64,000 nt of DNA. It comes from an uncultured Saprospiraceae bacterium. GTDB lineage: Bacteria > Bacteroidota > Bacteroidia > Chitinophagales > Saprospiraceae. Position 1 is the stretch's first letter, and every line of letters begins with the position of its first letter. Shown piece after piece: positions 17,472 to 26,853 of the stretch. Both the position numbers and the translations under genes were made by a program. The DNA lies in assembly GCA_937981555.1 (NCBI GenBank), contig CALJOK010000030.1, positions 62,001 through 126,000 of the forward strand, read 5' to 3'. The notes beneath the pieces are model-generated. The model was not told where the DNA came from. It worked only from the letters and a program-made list of their open reading frames with translations, and made no database searches.

Positions 17472-19376
17472 TTATAAATTAATTAATTTTCTTTTATACT
17501 TGCGATTTCGTTTTTTTGACTTTAGAGTGAATGAATTTAATTCTATGTGTAAAAAATAACTTGAAGTAGTTTCTTTGATTTCTACTTTTCCATTTAATTC
17601 TGAAACCCTTTTTTTAATATTAATTATACCTCTACCAGTAGAGTTTGGATTTTCTTTTTTGGAGGAATAATTATTTAATAAGGATAAATGGAATTTGGAA
17701 TCATTCCATATTTTTACTTCAATAAAACTAGAATTAGTGTGTTTTTGAATATTGTTTACAGCTTCTTTGAAAATCATTAATAGATGATGTTTCGCATCCA
17801 TGCAGATAGATTTTGACTCATCTAGATTTCCCTTGATGAATTCAATATCTATATTTTTGTTGTTTAGTTTTATGTTATCGAGATAACTTTCCATTTTTTC
17901 AAGAAGGAAACTCAATTCTTTTTCTTCATTATCTAATGTCCAAATTACGTCAACTACATTTTGTATAGCACTATTACTTTTTGCAACTAGTTGGTCAATG
18001 CCCTGATTCACTTCAATTGAGTTCTCTGGAATTTTTAATCCTTTAGCAAGCCGAGCAATACTATTTAAATTACTTCCTACATCATCATGCAAATCAGCAG
18101 CAATTTTATGTTTAAATTTTTTAATTTGTTTTTCTTGGTTTTTCTTAAAGAAATAGAAAATGGAAAATAATATTACAATAAAGATGACTACTAAAAGAGT
18201 AATAAAAATATTTTGATTATTATTTTGAAGTAATAGTACTTCATTTTCTACTTGTTTTTGTTTGACATTGTATTGAATCTGTAACTTCAACACTTCTTTA
18301 TTTTGTTGCTGTTTAAGAAGTTCCTGATTAGCCTCGTTAGATTTATTTGACCAAAATAAAGCCTCTTTATGTTTTTTTTGTCCTAAATAAGCATCGGAAA
18401 GTTTTTGATAAAAACGGTGAATATTTTTTTGAAGGTTGATTTGTTCACAGAGCTCGATTCCTTCATATGCAGCATCGATTGTTTTTTGGTAGTTGCCAAG
18501 TTCTAAATACCATCTAGTTTTCATTTCATTAATAATCACTAGAATCTGCAAATTATTATGTTTTTTGGCTAGATCATAAGCTGTATTGATTTTGTCGAAT
18601 CCAAGTTTAATTTTTCCTGTTCCAACTTCTGCAAATCCTAAATTAGCAAGAGTTAATTCGTAATAATCATTGTATCGAGAATCAATCAAAAAGGTAACCG
18701 CTTCGTTTAATTTTTCAGCTGCTTTATGATATTCTTTTTTTTGGATGTAAGAATAGCCTAAATTATTTAGCAATTTGGCTTGCCCAATAGTGTCTTTAGC
18801 TTCGACAAATATTTTAAATGCCTTTTTTTGGTAGACTATAGCTTCTTCTTGATTTCCCATATCCATATTGATCAATGCAAAAGTATTGAGGATGTCTGCC
18901 TTCAATGATTTATTATTGCTTTTTTCAGCATATACTAGCGCTTGGTTAAGTTTAAGTTGAGCTTCTTTAAGATTAGATACTAACCAATTCCAAGTGGCTA
19001 ATTTGTTAATTGCATTTGCTATTAAATTATTATCGCCATGATTTTTCAAGACAGGAATAATTTTATCTATGATATCTTTTGCTTGTTGAAAATCTCCTTT
19101 ATCCTCCAGTCTTTTAGTTAAAAAGAAAGTCGATTCCCAAAGCTTAGAGTAATTAGTTTTTTCATTTAGTAAAGGGAAGATTTGATTGTAGAAGTAAACG
19201 CTGGAGTCTATATCGATAGGACTATATCTATCAGATAAATCCAAATAGATGTTTATTCTTGACGAATCTGTCGTTGTTGATTGAAGTTGATTAAGTAGGG
19301 GGATGATCTCATTCTGTTGTCCAAAAAGAGATAATGGAAAGTAAATCAGAAAAAGAAAAAATAGAATATTTCTCAA
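17472..19376 (-). CDS. TPR sensor histidine kinase, HisKA_3 type (kinase C)
   Basis: A 634-residue third paralogue and the first of the three in transcription order. It has a signal peptide (ILFFLFLIYFPLSLFGQ), TPR repeats (about 30-330), a coiled segment rich in Gln and Lys, a transmembrane helix (about 388-410), the HisKA_3 box AADLHDDVGSNLNSI with His430, and an ATPase domain with FKEAVNNIQKH and GRGIINIKKR. The start codon is TTG at 19376 with an in-frame stop five codons upstream. The G1 region (LSLLNNYSSKKE) again lacks the DxGxG signature. Its C-terminus has an extra basic tail (KSKKRNRKYKRK) not present in the other two. A 131-base gap separates it from kinase B, wider than the other gaps in the operon. 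The TPR region has diverged most, suggesting a different ligand. Confidence 0.9.
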   Translation of the reverse strand: MRNILFFLFLIYFPLSLFGQQNEIIPLLNQLQSTTTDSSRINIYLDLSDRYSPIDIDSSVYFYNQIFPLLNEKTNYSKLWESTFFLTKRLEDKGDFQQAKDIIDKIIPVLKNHGDNNLIANAINKLATWNWLVSNLKEAQLKLNQALVYAEKSNNKSLKADILNTFALINMDMGNQEEAIVYQKKAFKIFVEAKDTIGQAKLLNNLGYSYIQKKEYHKAAEKLNEAVTFLIDSRYNDYYELTLANLGFAEVGTGKIKLGFDKINTAYDLAKKHNNLQILVIINEMKTRWYLELGNYQKTIDAAYEGIELCEQINLQKNIHRFYQKLSDAYLGQKKHKEALFWSNKSNEANQELLKQQQNKEVLKLQIQYNVKQKQVENEVLLLQNNNQNIFITLLVVIFIVILFSIFYFFKKNQEKQIKKFKHKIAADLHDDVGSNLNSIARLAKGLKIPENSIEVNQGIDQLVAKSNSAIQNVVDVIWTLDNEEKELSFLLEKMESYLDNIKLNNKNIDIEFIKGNLDESKSICMDAKHHLLMIFKEAVNNIQKHTNSSFIEVKIWNDSKFHLSLLNNYSSKKENPNSTGRGIINIKKRVSELNGKVEIKETTSSYFLHIELNSFTLKSKKRNRKYKRKLINL

Positions 19377-19521
19377 GGGAGTATATTTTTAATTTCTTAA
19401 ATTTTCTGCTTGGGGAAACAAGTTTTCTGGAGTCAAAGATGATAAAAAAATCTAATCTAACAAATTAAATAAAGAACTCCCCACTTAGAGCGATTTCTGT
19501 TGTGTTTTATTTAATGATTAG

Positions 19522-19935
19522 TCAGATAGATTCCTTTTCTAAGAATTCATTCCGTAATTTTTTATTCTCTTTTAAGATATCAATTAATGCACTTTTTAAT
19601 TTTTCAGGAGAAAAATTGTCGATAATGGAATGTATTTTTTTGATTTTTCCAGAGTGTGGTTTTTTAGCAAGGTCGGAGTATTTTAAAAAATTAAAAATTG
19701 CAATTTGGTGTTTACAATATTCACTTGAATCAAAAGGGCAAGAGCAACTACTTTTTATGATTTTTTCATTATTTAATTCAATGGCAACATGATAGTTTTC
19801 TGAGCCAGTAACAATTGCTTCCCAAAGTCCTTGATCTATTTGTTCGATGGTTAGAATATTTCCTTCTTGATAATATTGTAGGCCTCGTTCGAGGAGACGA
19901 GTGTCGATGGTTTGTTCGAAGTCGAGAATTGTCAT
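19522..19935 (-). CDS. Small SWIM zinc-finger protein
   Basis: A 137-residue protein with a SWIM domain: CSCPFDSSEYCKH gives the C-x-C-x(n)-C-x-H metal ligands at about residues 64-76. The N-terminal region (RLLERGLQYYQEGNIL and the following strands) is the usual SWIM lead-in that contacts nucleic acid or partner proteins. No helicase or transposase domain is attached, although SWIM domains often sit on Snf2-type helicases; this stand-alone form is known in Bacteroidota. It lies between alaS and the kinase operon, in the same orientation, 59 bases after the alaS terminator hairpin is passed. A link to the kinases is not shown. Function beyond zinc and probable DNA or protein binding is unknown. 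Confidence 0.82.
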   Translation of the reverse strand: MTILDFEQTIDTRLLERGLQYYQEGNILTIEQIDQGLWEAIVTGSENYHVAIELNNEKIIKSSCSCPFDSSEYCKHQIAIFNFLKYSDLAKKPHSGKIKKIHSIIDNFSPEKLKSALIDILKENKKLRNEFLEKESI

Positions 19936-19958
19936 GGTTCGTTTTTTTCAAAAATAAA

Positions 19959-19993
19959 AAAACCGCAACACTTTATTCAAGTGTTGCGGTTTT
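19959..19993 (-). terminator. Rho-independent terminator of alaS
   Basis: A 15-bp perfect stem (19959-19973 with 19979-19993) with loop TATTC. On the minus strand it is followed by a T-rich run, placing it just after the alaS stop. Confidence 0.88.
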
Positions 19994-20015
19994 AATATTT
20001 TGCAAAATGAATTTT

Positions 20016-22640
20016 TTAATTCATCATCTCTTTTGCTTTTACAATTGCATTTGCCAATCCATCTACATCCTTTCCGCCAGCAGTTGCAAAAAAAGCTTGC
20101 CCTCCACCTCGGCCACCTATTTCAGCCGCGAGTTCGTTAACGATTTTTCCAGCATTTAAACCTTTTGCTTCGACGACACTTTTACTGATGGATACCATTA
20201 TTTGTGGTTTTCCTTTTACTTCCGCTGCGAAGACGATTAATGCATCGCCCAATTCTTGCTCTAGTTGCATTGCTAAATTTTTGATGGCTTTTCCATCGTT
20301 CAATGGAAGTTTTGCAGCAATGAAATTTACTCCATCAATTTGTGAAGCGTTCTTTTTCAAATCATCTTTCAAAGCACCAGCTTGAGCATTTTGTAATCGC
20401 TCGATTTCTTTTGCCAATGTTTTGTTTTCCTCTTGCAAGGCTTCTACATTTTGAGCAGTTCGAGTTGGATTTTTAAAGAGATTTCTAATCGTATTTAATT
20501 CTTGTAATTCTTTTGTTACAAAATCTTCCGCAGCTTCTGCAGTTACCGCTTCGATCCGTCGAACTCCTGCAGCAACTGAGTCTTCTTTTAGGATTTTAAA
20601 TAATCCAATTTTGCCCGTCGCTGAAACATGCGTACCTCCACACAGTTCTTGCGAGAAGTTTTTGTCAAAAGTAATTACTCGTACAGTATCGCCATATTTT
20701 TCACCAAACAACATCGTTGCTCCCAAATTTTTTGCTTCAGCGATTGGCATATTTCTCACTTCCTCCAAAGCGATATTTTCGCGAATTCGTTGGTTAACTA
20801 TTTTTTCAATAGTAGCCACTTCTTCGTCTGTCACTTTTTGGAAATGAGAAAAATCAAAACGTAAACGTTTGCTGTCTACATCTTGTCCTTTTTGCAAAGC
20901 ATGAGTTCCAAGTACTTCATGCAAAGCGGCATGCATCAAATGAACTGCCGTGTGATTTTTTTCAGTCGCACTTCTTTTGACCGCATGAACTTCTGCTTTT
21001 GTTAAACTAGAAAAGTCGTTTGGGAAATTCTTTACGACATGAATAATTAAGTCATTTTCTCTTTGCGTATCAATGACTGCAATTTTTTCTTCCCCAAAAA
21101 CTAACATTCCTACGTCGCCTCGTTGTCCACCACTTTGTGCGTAGAAAGGCGTTTTACTTAATACGATTTGATATTGATTTTTATCTTTGATTTTTACCGT
21201 TCGATGTTTAACAACATTTGCATCGGTTACTACTAAATCATCGTAGCCAACGAACTCAACATTTGGGTTGTCAGAGAGTTCTGTCCAGTCGCCCATTTCT
21301 TTTTTAGCGTCATCTGTAGAGTCTTTCTTTTGCTTAGCCATTGCAACTTTAAATCCTTGCTCATCAATAGTCCAACCTTTTTCAGATGCAATTAGTCTAG
21401 TCAAATCAATTGGAAATCCATAAGTATCTTTTAATTTGAATGCAGTCTTTCCATCAATCTGATTGTTTTGAACGTCAAGATTGTCTAATCGTTTTAATCC
21501 TGATTCTAATGTTCTTAAAAAACTACGTTCTTCTTCTAAAACGATTTTGGCAACAAAGTCCTTTTGAGCTTCTAATTCTGGAAAAACATCTTTAAAGTCT
21601 TCCGCCAAAATCATCACCAACTCATGCAAAACAGGTTCTTTCAATTCCAAAAAGGAATAATAATATCTCACCGCTCGCCTTAAAATTCTTCGAATCACAT
21701 AACCTGCACCAGTATTACTTGGCAATTGTCCATCAGCAATGGTAAAACTTACCGCACGAACATGATCCACCACCACTCGCATAGCAATGTCAGATTTCGC
21801 GCTCAAGTCATAACTGTTATTATAGGTCTTACCTGATTTCTTTTCTAGGAAATTAATCGACGGCATAAAGATGTCCGTTTCATAATTCGATTTTTTGCCT
21901 TGTAAAGCCATCGTCAATCGCTCGAACCCCATTCCTGTATCAATATGTTTGTCTGGTAAATTCTCCAAACTACGGTCAGCTTTTCGATTAAATTGGATAA
22001 ATACTAGGTTCCAAATCTCAATTACCTCAGGATCGTCCATATTTACAAGCGTTGCGCCATCGATCTTAGCTCGATCTTCATCGCTTCGCAAATCCACATG
22101 AATTTCTGAACAAGGGCCACATGGACCAGTTTCCCCCATTTCCCAGAAGTTATCCGATTTGTCAAAAGGTAAAATTCTGTCTTCTGGCACATGTTTTTTC
22201 CAAAATTCCTTCGCTTCATTATCAGGTTCTAGTCCATCTGATGCATCTCCTTCAAAAATAGATACATATAATCTACTTGGATCTAATCCATATTCTTTCG
22301 TTAATAATTCCCAAGCCCAGTCAATCGCTTCTTTCTTGAAATAATCGCCAAATGACCAATTTCCTAACATTTCAAACATCGTATGATGGTAGCTGTCAAT
22401 TCCAACTTCCTCCAAATCATTATGTTTTCCACTAACTCTAAGGCATTTTTGAGTGTCAGTAGCTCTTTTATTATCAGGAACCTGGTTCCCCAAAAAATAG
22501 TCCTTAAACTGGTTCATTCCGGCATTGGTAAACATCAATGTCGGGTCATCTTTGTTCACAATCGGCGCAGAAGGCACAACTTTGTGAAGCTTACTTTCAA
22601 AAAAATCCAAAAACTTTTGGCGAATTTCGCGTGATTTCAT
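20016..22640 (-). CDS. alaS: Alanyl-tRNA synthetase
   Basis: An 874-residue class II synthetase that attaches alanine to tRNA-Ala. The N-terminal catalytic domain starts MKSREIRQKFLDFFESK with PTLMFTNAGMNQFK and motif 2 around GNWSFGDYFKKEA; the class II motif 3 is within the residues near DTGMGFERL. The editing domain carries the zinc-binding HTAVHLMHAAL and the distal CGGTHV. The C-terminal C-Ala part ends with the Gly-rich IGGRGGGQAFFATAGG. Length is standard for the family. The gene is divergent from the M23 peptidase gene, an arrangement common in flavobacteria. All core motifs are intact. Confidence 0.98.
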   Translation of the reverse strand: MKSREIRQKFLDFFESKLHKVVPSAPIVNKDDPTLMFTNAGMNQFKDYFLGNQVPDNKRATDTQKCLRVSGKHNDLEEVGIDSYHHTMFEMLGNWSFGDYFKKEAIDWAWELLTKEYGLDPSRLYVSIFEGDASDGLEPDNEAKEFWKKHVPEDRILPFDKSDNFWEMGETGPCGPCSEIHVDLRSDEDRAKIDGATLVNMDDPEVIEIWNLVFIQFNRKADRSLENLPDKHIDTGMGFERLTMALQGKKSNYETDIFMPSINFLEKKSGKTYNNSYDLSAKSDIAMRVVVDHVRAVSFTIADGQLPSNTGAGYVIRRILRRAVRYYYSFLELKEPVLHELVMILAEDFKDVFPELEAQKDFVAKIVLEEERSFLRTLESGLKRLDNLDVQNNQIDGKTAFKLKDTYGFPIDLTRLIASEKGWTIDEQGFKVAMAKQKKDSTDDAKKEMGDWTELSDNPNVEFVGYDDLVVTDANVVKHRTVKIKDKNQYQIVLSKTPFYAQSGGQRGDVGMLVFGEEKIAVIDTQRENDLIIHVVKNFPNDFSSLTKAEVHAVKRSATEKNHTAVHLMHAALHEVLGTHALQKGQDVDSKRLRFDFSHFQKVTDEEVATIEKIVNQRIRENIALEEVRNMPIAEAKNLGATMLFGEKYGDTVRVITFDKNFSQELCGGTHVSATGKIGLFKILKEDSVAAGVRRIEAVTAEAAEDFVTKELQELNTIRNLFKNPTRTAQNVEALQEENKTLAKEIERLQNAQAGALKDDLKKNASQIDGVNFIAAKLPLNDGKAIKNLAMQLEQELGDALIVFAAEVKGKPQIMVSISKSVVEAKGLNAGKIVNELAAEIGGRGGGQAFFATAGGKDVDGLANAIVKAKEMMN

Positions 22641-23042
22641 AATCGTCTTAAATTGTCAATGTTTAAAAAAGCGATAAAATTGGAATGATATTTAATCTAT
22701 TTATTCTCCTAATAGTTTCAATAAGTATATTTTATATAAAACGAGAAAAACAGAAAAAGTTGTAATCAATTATTTGTTTATAATCCAACCTTAATCATCA
22801 AAAAACTTTTATTATTCTTTAGAATTAATTTTAATATGTCACTTATTTGGTGAACATGTTAGTAAAAAAAATAATTCTTGGTAAAAATAATAGTTAAATT
22901 CTTTTGAAAAGTCAGTTGGCTAGAACTACATTTGCATTCGGTCAATATGAGAAGCTGATATTTTATTAAAAATTCCCCTGATCTCAATCGATTTTTAAAG
23001 AATGCAAAAGTAGGGATTTTTGATTAACGAATAAAGGACTCA
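22641..23042. other. 402-base divergent promoter region between alaS and the M23 peptidase gene
   Basis: The region is AT-rich and divergent. It holds one good promoter for the rightward gene (22903-22934). A 26-codon frame (22685-22765) with a hydrophobic start is visible but not supported. No clear -7 box for alaS was recognised. Nothing else is seen. Confidence 0.5.
22903..22934 (+). promoter_or_regulatory. Bacteroidota-type promoter of the M23 peptidase gene
   Basis: TTTG at 22903-22906 and TACATTTG at 22927-22934 are separated by 20 bases, matching the -33 TTG / -7 TAnnTTTG pattern of the Bacteroidota primary sigma factor. The 5' leader would be about 100 bases long. Confidence 0.7.
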
Positions 23043-24026
23043 ATGAGAAAAGAAAAATTTGTATATAATACACAGACGCTACGTTATGAAAAGGTTGTAG
23101 AACCTTTAAATGTAAAAGTCTTTAAAGCATTTGGTTTTTTTAGTGCTGTAGTGGTTACCGCTATAGTTCTAATGGGAGTAATCTACCAATTTTTTCCTTC
23201 TCCAAAAGAGGAGGCATTAATCAGAGAGATTAAACAAATGAAGAACCATTATGCAGAAATGAATAATCAAGTAACCATGATGTCTAAGGTTTTGGATAAT
23301 ATCCAAGAACGAGACGGAAGTGTACATCGATTGATGTTTGGGATGGATCCTATCGATCAAGGAGTATGGGAAGGTGGAACAGGTGGATCTGATAAATTTC
23401 CTAATCTTACCAAATATAAAAATACTGCTCCAACTTTGATGGATGCAGAAATGCAGATCAAAAGATTGGAAAGTCAATTGGTCATTCAATCGAAATCTCT
23501 AGAAGAGATTGAAGATTTAGCTAGTAAAAGAGAAGAACAACTCGCATCAATTCCTGCCATTAAGCCTATTCGAGAAGATAAGTTGAAAAGAAATATTAAA
23601 AGCCTTTCAGGTTTTGGTCGTCGTATGCACCCAGTTTTTAAAAGAATGAAAATGCATACTGGAATTGACTTTACTTGTCCTACAGGGACGCCTATTCAAG
23701 CAACTGGTAATGGAATCATAGAGAAAGTAACTAAAAGTTCTTCTGGTTATGGACATCACGTGGTGGTTAACCATGGATTTGGTTACAAGACTTTATATGG
23801 ACACATGAGTAAGATTGATGTGAAAAAAGGACAGAAAGTAACTCGTGGACAAAAAATTGGAGAAGTTGGCTCTACAGGTACTTCTACTGCTCCACATCTT
23901 CATTACGAAGTAATTTCACAAGGACATAAAGTAAATCCTATTCACTATTGTATGGATGGATTATCTCCAGAAGAATATCAACAGTTGGCCAATATGGCTT
24001 CTACAGCGAATCAATCTTTCGATTAG
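23043..24026 (+). CDS. M23 (LytM-type) zinc metallopeptidase, membrane-anchored
   Basis: A 327-residue protein. Residues about 28-50 form a transmembrane helix (FGFFSAVVVTAIVLMGVIYQF), residues about 55-95 and 145-175 are coiled, and residues about 195-305 are a peptidase M23 domain. The zinc ligands are seen as HTGIDF (H and D), HLHYEV (H-x-H) and the upstream GRRMHPVF segment; GYGHHVVVNHGFGYKTLYGH is the conserved core. Such enzymes cut peptidoglycan cross-bridges, or act as regulators if catalytically silent; the ligands here look complete. The domain would be periplasmic. It faces away from alaS and has a good TAnnTTTG promoter and a terminator at 24050. Confidence 0.92.
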   Translation: MRKEKFVYNTQTLRYEKVVEPLNVKVFKAFGFFSAVVVTAIVLMGVIYQFFPSPKEEALIREIKQMKNHYAEMNNQVTMMSKVLDNIQERDGSVHRLMFGMDPIDQGVWEGGTGGSDKFPNLTKYKNTAPTLMDAEMQIKRLESQLVIQSKSLEEIEDLASKREEQLASIPAIKPIREDKLKRNIKSLSGFGRRMHPVFKRMKMHTGIDFTCPTGTPIQATGNGIIEKVTKSSSGYGHHVVVNHGFGYKTLYGHMSKIDVKKGQKVTRGQKIGEVGSTGTSTAPHLHYEVISQGHKVNPIHYCMDGLSPEEYQQLANMASTANQSFD

Positions 24027-24049
24027 TCTGATTCTTTTTGGAAAAAAAT

Positions 24050-24089
24050 AAAAAACCTGTTAAGTTCGGATGAGCTTAACAGGTTTTTT
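24050..24089 (+). terminator. Rho-independent terminator
   Basis: A 15-bp perfect stem (24050-24064 with 24075-24089) with an extended weak inner stem and terminal T6, 24 bases after the M23 gene. Confidence 0.9.
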
Positions 24090-24112
24090 ATTTTAACGGT
24101 TAACCATTGTCT

Positions 24113-25162
24113 ATGAATACTGAAAATACTACCTGCCGAAATTGTCAGACTGAAATGCTTGAGCATTCATTGTATTGCCCAAAATGTAGTCAAAAGAATA
24201 CGGATGGACGGATTCCTATTTTAAGTTTTGTCAAAGATTTATTGGAAAATATTTTTAGCCTTGATTCTAAGTTGTTCAAAACTTCGTTGGGACTTTTTAT
24301 TCCAGGAAAGTTGACGAATGAATTCTTTCAAGGAAAACATAAAAGTTTTGCAACTCCTTCGAGGTTGTTTTTAGCGAGTGCGATATTGTTTTTTGCGATG
24401 GTCAGCGTGGTCGTTCAAGTGGAGATTAAAGATGAAGAATTTAAGGGCGGTCCTTTTGGAAATACAAAGAGTAGTAAAAATAAAGAATTACTGAAGGGGA
24501 AGTTGATACAGTTGGAAACACTAAGAGAGAAATTTGGAATTGATTTGGATGAAAAAATGCAAGGCATTTATGATTCGATAGAACTCCAAATTCAACAAAG
24601 TATGGTCGATAGTAATACGGTTGATATTACTTTATGGAATAAACCTTACAAATTTCTAAGCTCAGATATTGAATTTCTTTCTGCTGATAGCATAATTCAA
24701 AAATACAATATTGAAAGCCTTATTGATCGAATATCTTTTAAGCAGGTTCATAAATTGAGTAAGGACCCTAAGTCGCTGATTTTTAAAATGATTGGTAATT
24801 TGACGTGGATGATGTTGTTGTTAATTCCTTCTTTAGCTTTGGTATTTAAGCTGTTATATATTAGGAGGAAAAAATATTATGTAGAACATTTAGTTTTTTT
24901 ATTTCATGTTCATGCGTTTATTTTATTGGTTGGAGCGATGACTCTGGTTTTAAAATATATTGGAGTTGTGGAATTGAAAAGTGATTTGGTGATTGGATTA
25001 TTAGTGGTTTTATTAATTTATATTCTATTTGCTACTAAAAAAGTATATGAGCAAGGTTGGGGGAAAACCTTGATTAAATCATTTTTTATATTGATCGCTT
25101 ACTTGATTTTATTTATCTTTTGTCTAGCGATTATTTCGATGGTGAGTTTTTTCTTATTTTAA
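24113..25162 (+). CDS. DUF3667 family membrane protein with N-terminal zinc ribbon
   Basis: A 349-residue protein starting at ATG 24113; an in-frame TTG at 24107 adds two residues. A zinc ribbon (CRNCQ and YCPKCSQ, residues about 8-27) precedes the DUF3667 signature region FSLDSKLFKTSLGLFIPGK and FFQGKHKSFATPSRLFL. Hydrophobic segments follow at about 92-112, 235-255, 270-290, 300-318 and 325-347. The middle section (about 115-225) is charged and predicted to be outside the membrane. The family is common in Bacteroidota and has no assigned biochemical role. It begins 24 bases after the M23 terminator and 94 bases before gatB, with no evidence of a shared operon. Confidence 0.82.
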   Translation: MNTENTTCRNCQTEMLEHSLYCPKCSQKNTDGRIPILSFVKDLLENIFSLDSKLFKTSLGLFIPGKLTNEFFQGKHKSFATPSRLFLASAILFFAMVSVVVQVEIKDEEFKGGPFGNTKSSKNKELLKGKLIQLETLREKFGIDLDEKMQGIYDSIELQIQQSMVDSNTVDITLWNKPYKFLSSDIEFLSADSIIQKYNIESLIDRISFKQVHKLSKDPKSLIFKMIGNLTWMMLLLIPSLALVFKLLYIRRKKYYVEHLVFLFHVHAFILLVGAMTLVLKYIGVVELKSDLVIGLLVVLLIYILFATKKVYEQGWGKTLIKSFFILIAYLILFIFCLAIISMVSFFLF

Positions 25163-25256
25163 AGAAAGAAAAATCACAGCGCAGAAAACCATCTTTATTC
25201 TTACCCGAATTTTCAGCATCTTTGTATCTTTATAAAAAGAACCTATTTTTAAAATC

Positions 25257-26705
25257 ATGAGCATTTACGACAGTTACGAAACCATCATCGGACTTGAAGT
25301 CCACGTCCAATTAGCTACCAAAAGCAAAGCATTTTGCGCTGACAATACCACATTTGGTGCGGATCCCAATACTCACATTAGTGTTATTTCTCTTGGCCAT
25401 CCAGGTACTTTGCCTAAGATGAATAAAAGGCAAGTAGAGTTTGCCGTTCGATTAGGACTTGCTCTGGACTGTGAAATTAATCCAAGAAATACCTTTGATC
25501 GGAAAAATTATTTTTACGCAGATTTGCCGAAAGGATATCAAATTACACAAGATGCTTCGCCTATTTGTCTAGGAGGTCATTTGGAAATAAAAGTAGGGGA
25601 GGAGAAAAGAACAATCCGACTACACCATATTCATATGGAAGAAGATGCAGGTAAATTGATTCATGATATTGACCCACATCATTCGTTGATAGACTTGAAT
25701 CGAGCAGGTGTTCCGTTATTGGAAATAGTGACTGAACCTGATTTTCGAACAGCAGAAGAAGTGGATGTATTTATGAATGCGATGCGTCAGTTGGTTCGCT
25801 ATCTTGAGGTGTCAGATGGAAATATGGAAGAAGGTTCGTTGCGATGTGATTGCAATGTAAGTGTTCGAAAAAAAGGAGATACTCAACTCAACGAACGCTG
25901 CGAAATCAAAAATATGAACTCCATGCGTTATGCTCGACAAGCGATTAAGTTTGAGCAAAAACGCCAAGTTGACTTGATGGAAAAAGGAGAACGGGTGGCA
26001 CAGAATACTTTGAATTTTGATCCTGTAACTGGAACAACTTCGCCGCTTCGACAAAAAGAAGATGCGCACGATTATCGGTATTTCCCCGAGCCAGATTTGC
26101 CACCCATTGTTTTGAGTGAAGAATATATAGAGAAAATAAGAGTGGAAATGCCGTCGCTTCCAAATGAGTTATTTGAAAAATTTATTACTGAATTTCAATT
26201 GCCAAAATATGATGTTGAGTTATTGACGGAGGAAAAAGAAACGGCACTTTTCTTTTTAAAAATTTGTGAAGCGACCAAAAATTACAAAGCAGTTTCCAAC
26301 TTAGTCATCAATAAAATAAAACCATTTTGTAACGAAGAAAAAATGGCGATTTCAGAACTGAAGATTTCATCAAAGTTATTGGCTGAATTTGCTGACCTTA
26401 TCGAAAGTGGAAAAGTGAGTAGTTCGATTGCTTACCAAAGATTGTTTCCAGCCTTGATTTCTTCTCCTGAAGAATCACCTGAAATATTAGCGCAAGAATT
26501 GAATTTGATTCAATCGAATGATGAAGATTTTTTAGAGAAAATAGTTAATGAAGTTTTAGAAGATAATCCAAAAGAAGTCGAAGCTTATCAAAAAGGAAAG
26601 AAAAATTTGATTGGATTTTTTATGGGACAGGTAATGAAAAACTCAAAAGGGAAGGCGGAACCTAAATCAACGAGTGCACTTTTGAGGAAAAAACTAGATA
26701 ATTAA
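25257..26705 (+). CDS. gatB: Asp-tRNA(Asn)/Glu-tRNA(Gln) amidotransferase subunit B
   Basis: A 482-residue GatB. The amidotransferase converts misacylated Glu-tRNA-Gln (and Asp-tRNA-Asn) to the correct form using ATP and ammonia from GatA. Conserved stretches are YETIIGLEVHVQL near the N-terminus, the zinc/phosphate region LGHPGTLPKMN, RKNYFYADLPKGYQI, HMEEDAGKL, DLNRAGVPLLEIVTEPD and YRYFPEPDLPP. The C-terminal Yqey-like tail domain (about 335-480) ends FFMGQVMKNSKGKA. gatA and gatC are not adjacent, which is usual in this phylum. Length and motifs are complete. CATCTTTG at about 25217 is a near-consensus -7 box upstream. Confidence 0.97.
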   Translation: MSIYDSYETIIGLEVHVQLATKSKAFCADNTTFGADPNTHISVISLGHPGTLPKMNKRQVEFAVRLGLALDCEINPRNTFDRKNYFYADLPKGYQITQDASPICLGGHLEIKVGEEKRTIRLHHIHMEEDAGKLIHDIDPHHSLIDLNRAGVPLLEIVTEPDFRTAEEVDVFMNAMRQLVRYLEVSDGNMEEGSLRCDCNVSVRKKGDTQLNERCEIKNMNSMRYARQAIKFEQKRQVDLMEKGERVAQNTLNFDPVTGTTSPLRQKEDAHDYRYFPEPDLPPIVLSEEYIEKIRVEMPSLPNELFEKFITEFQLPKYDVELLTEEKETALFFLKICEATKNYKAVSNLVINKIKPFCNEEKMAISELKISSKLLAEFADLIESGKVSSSIAYQRLFPALISSPEESPEILAQELNLIQSNDEDFLEKIVNEVLEDNPKEVEAYQKGKKNLIGFFMGQVMKNSKGKAEPKSTSALLRKKLDN

Positions 26706-26853
26706 TACATAGAGAAAATGATTATAACTAATTAGGAATCAATTAGTTACAAAAGAAAAACCTGAAATCCTTTGGCATTTTTCCCAATGGTACATATATT
26801 GCAAGTAGTGATACGAAAGGGGAGTTTTGTTCACTCTTAAAACACATACTATC

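Noticed and set aside
22685-22765. A 26-codon frame with a membrane helix in the alaS-M23 gap
   Set aside because: Too short, lies in the divergent promoter region, has no promoter of its own, and hydrophobic frames arise often in AT-rich DNA.
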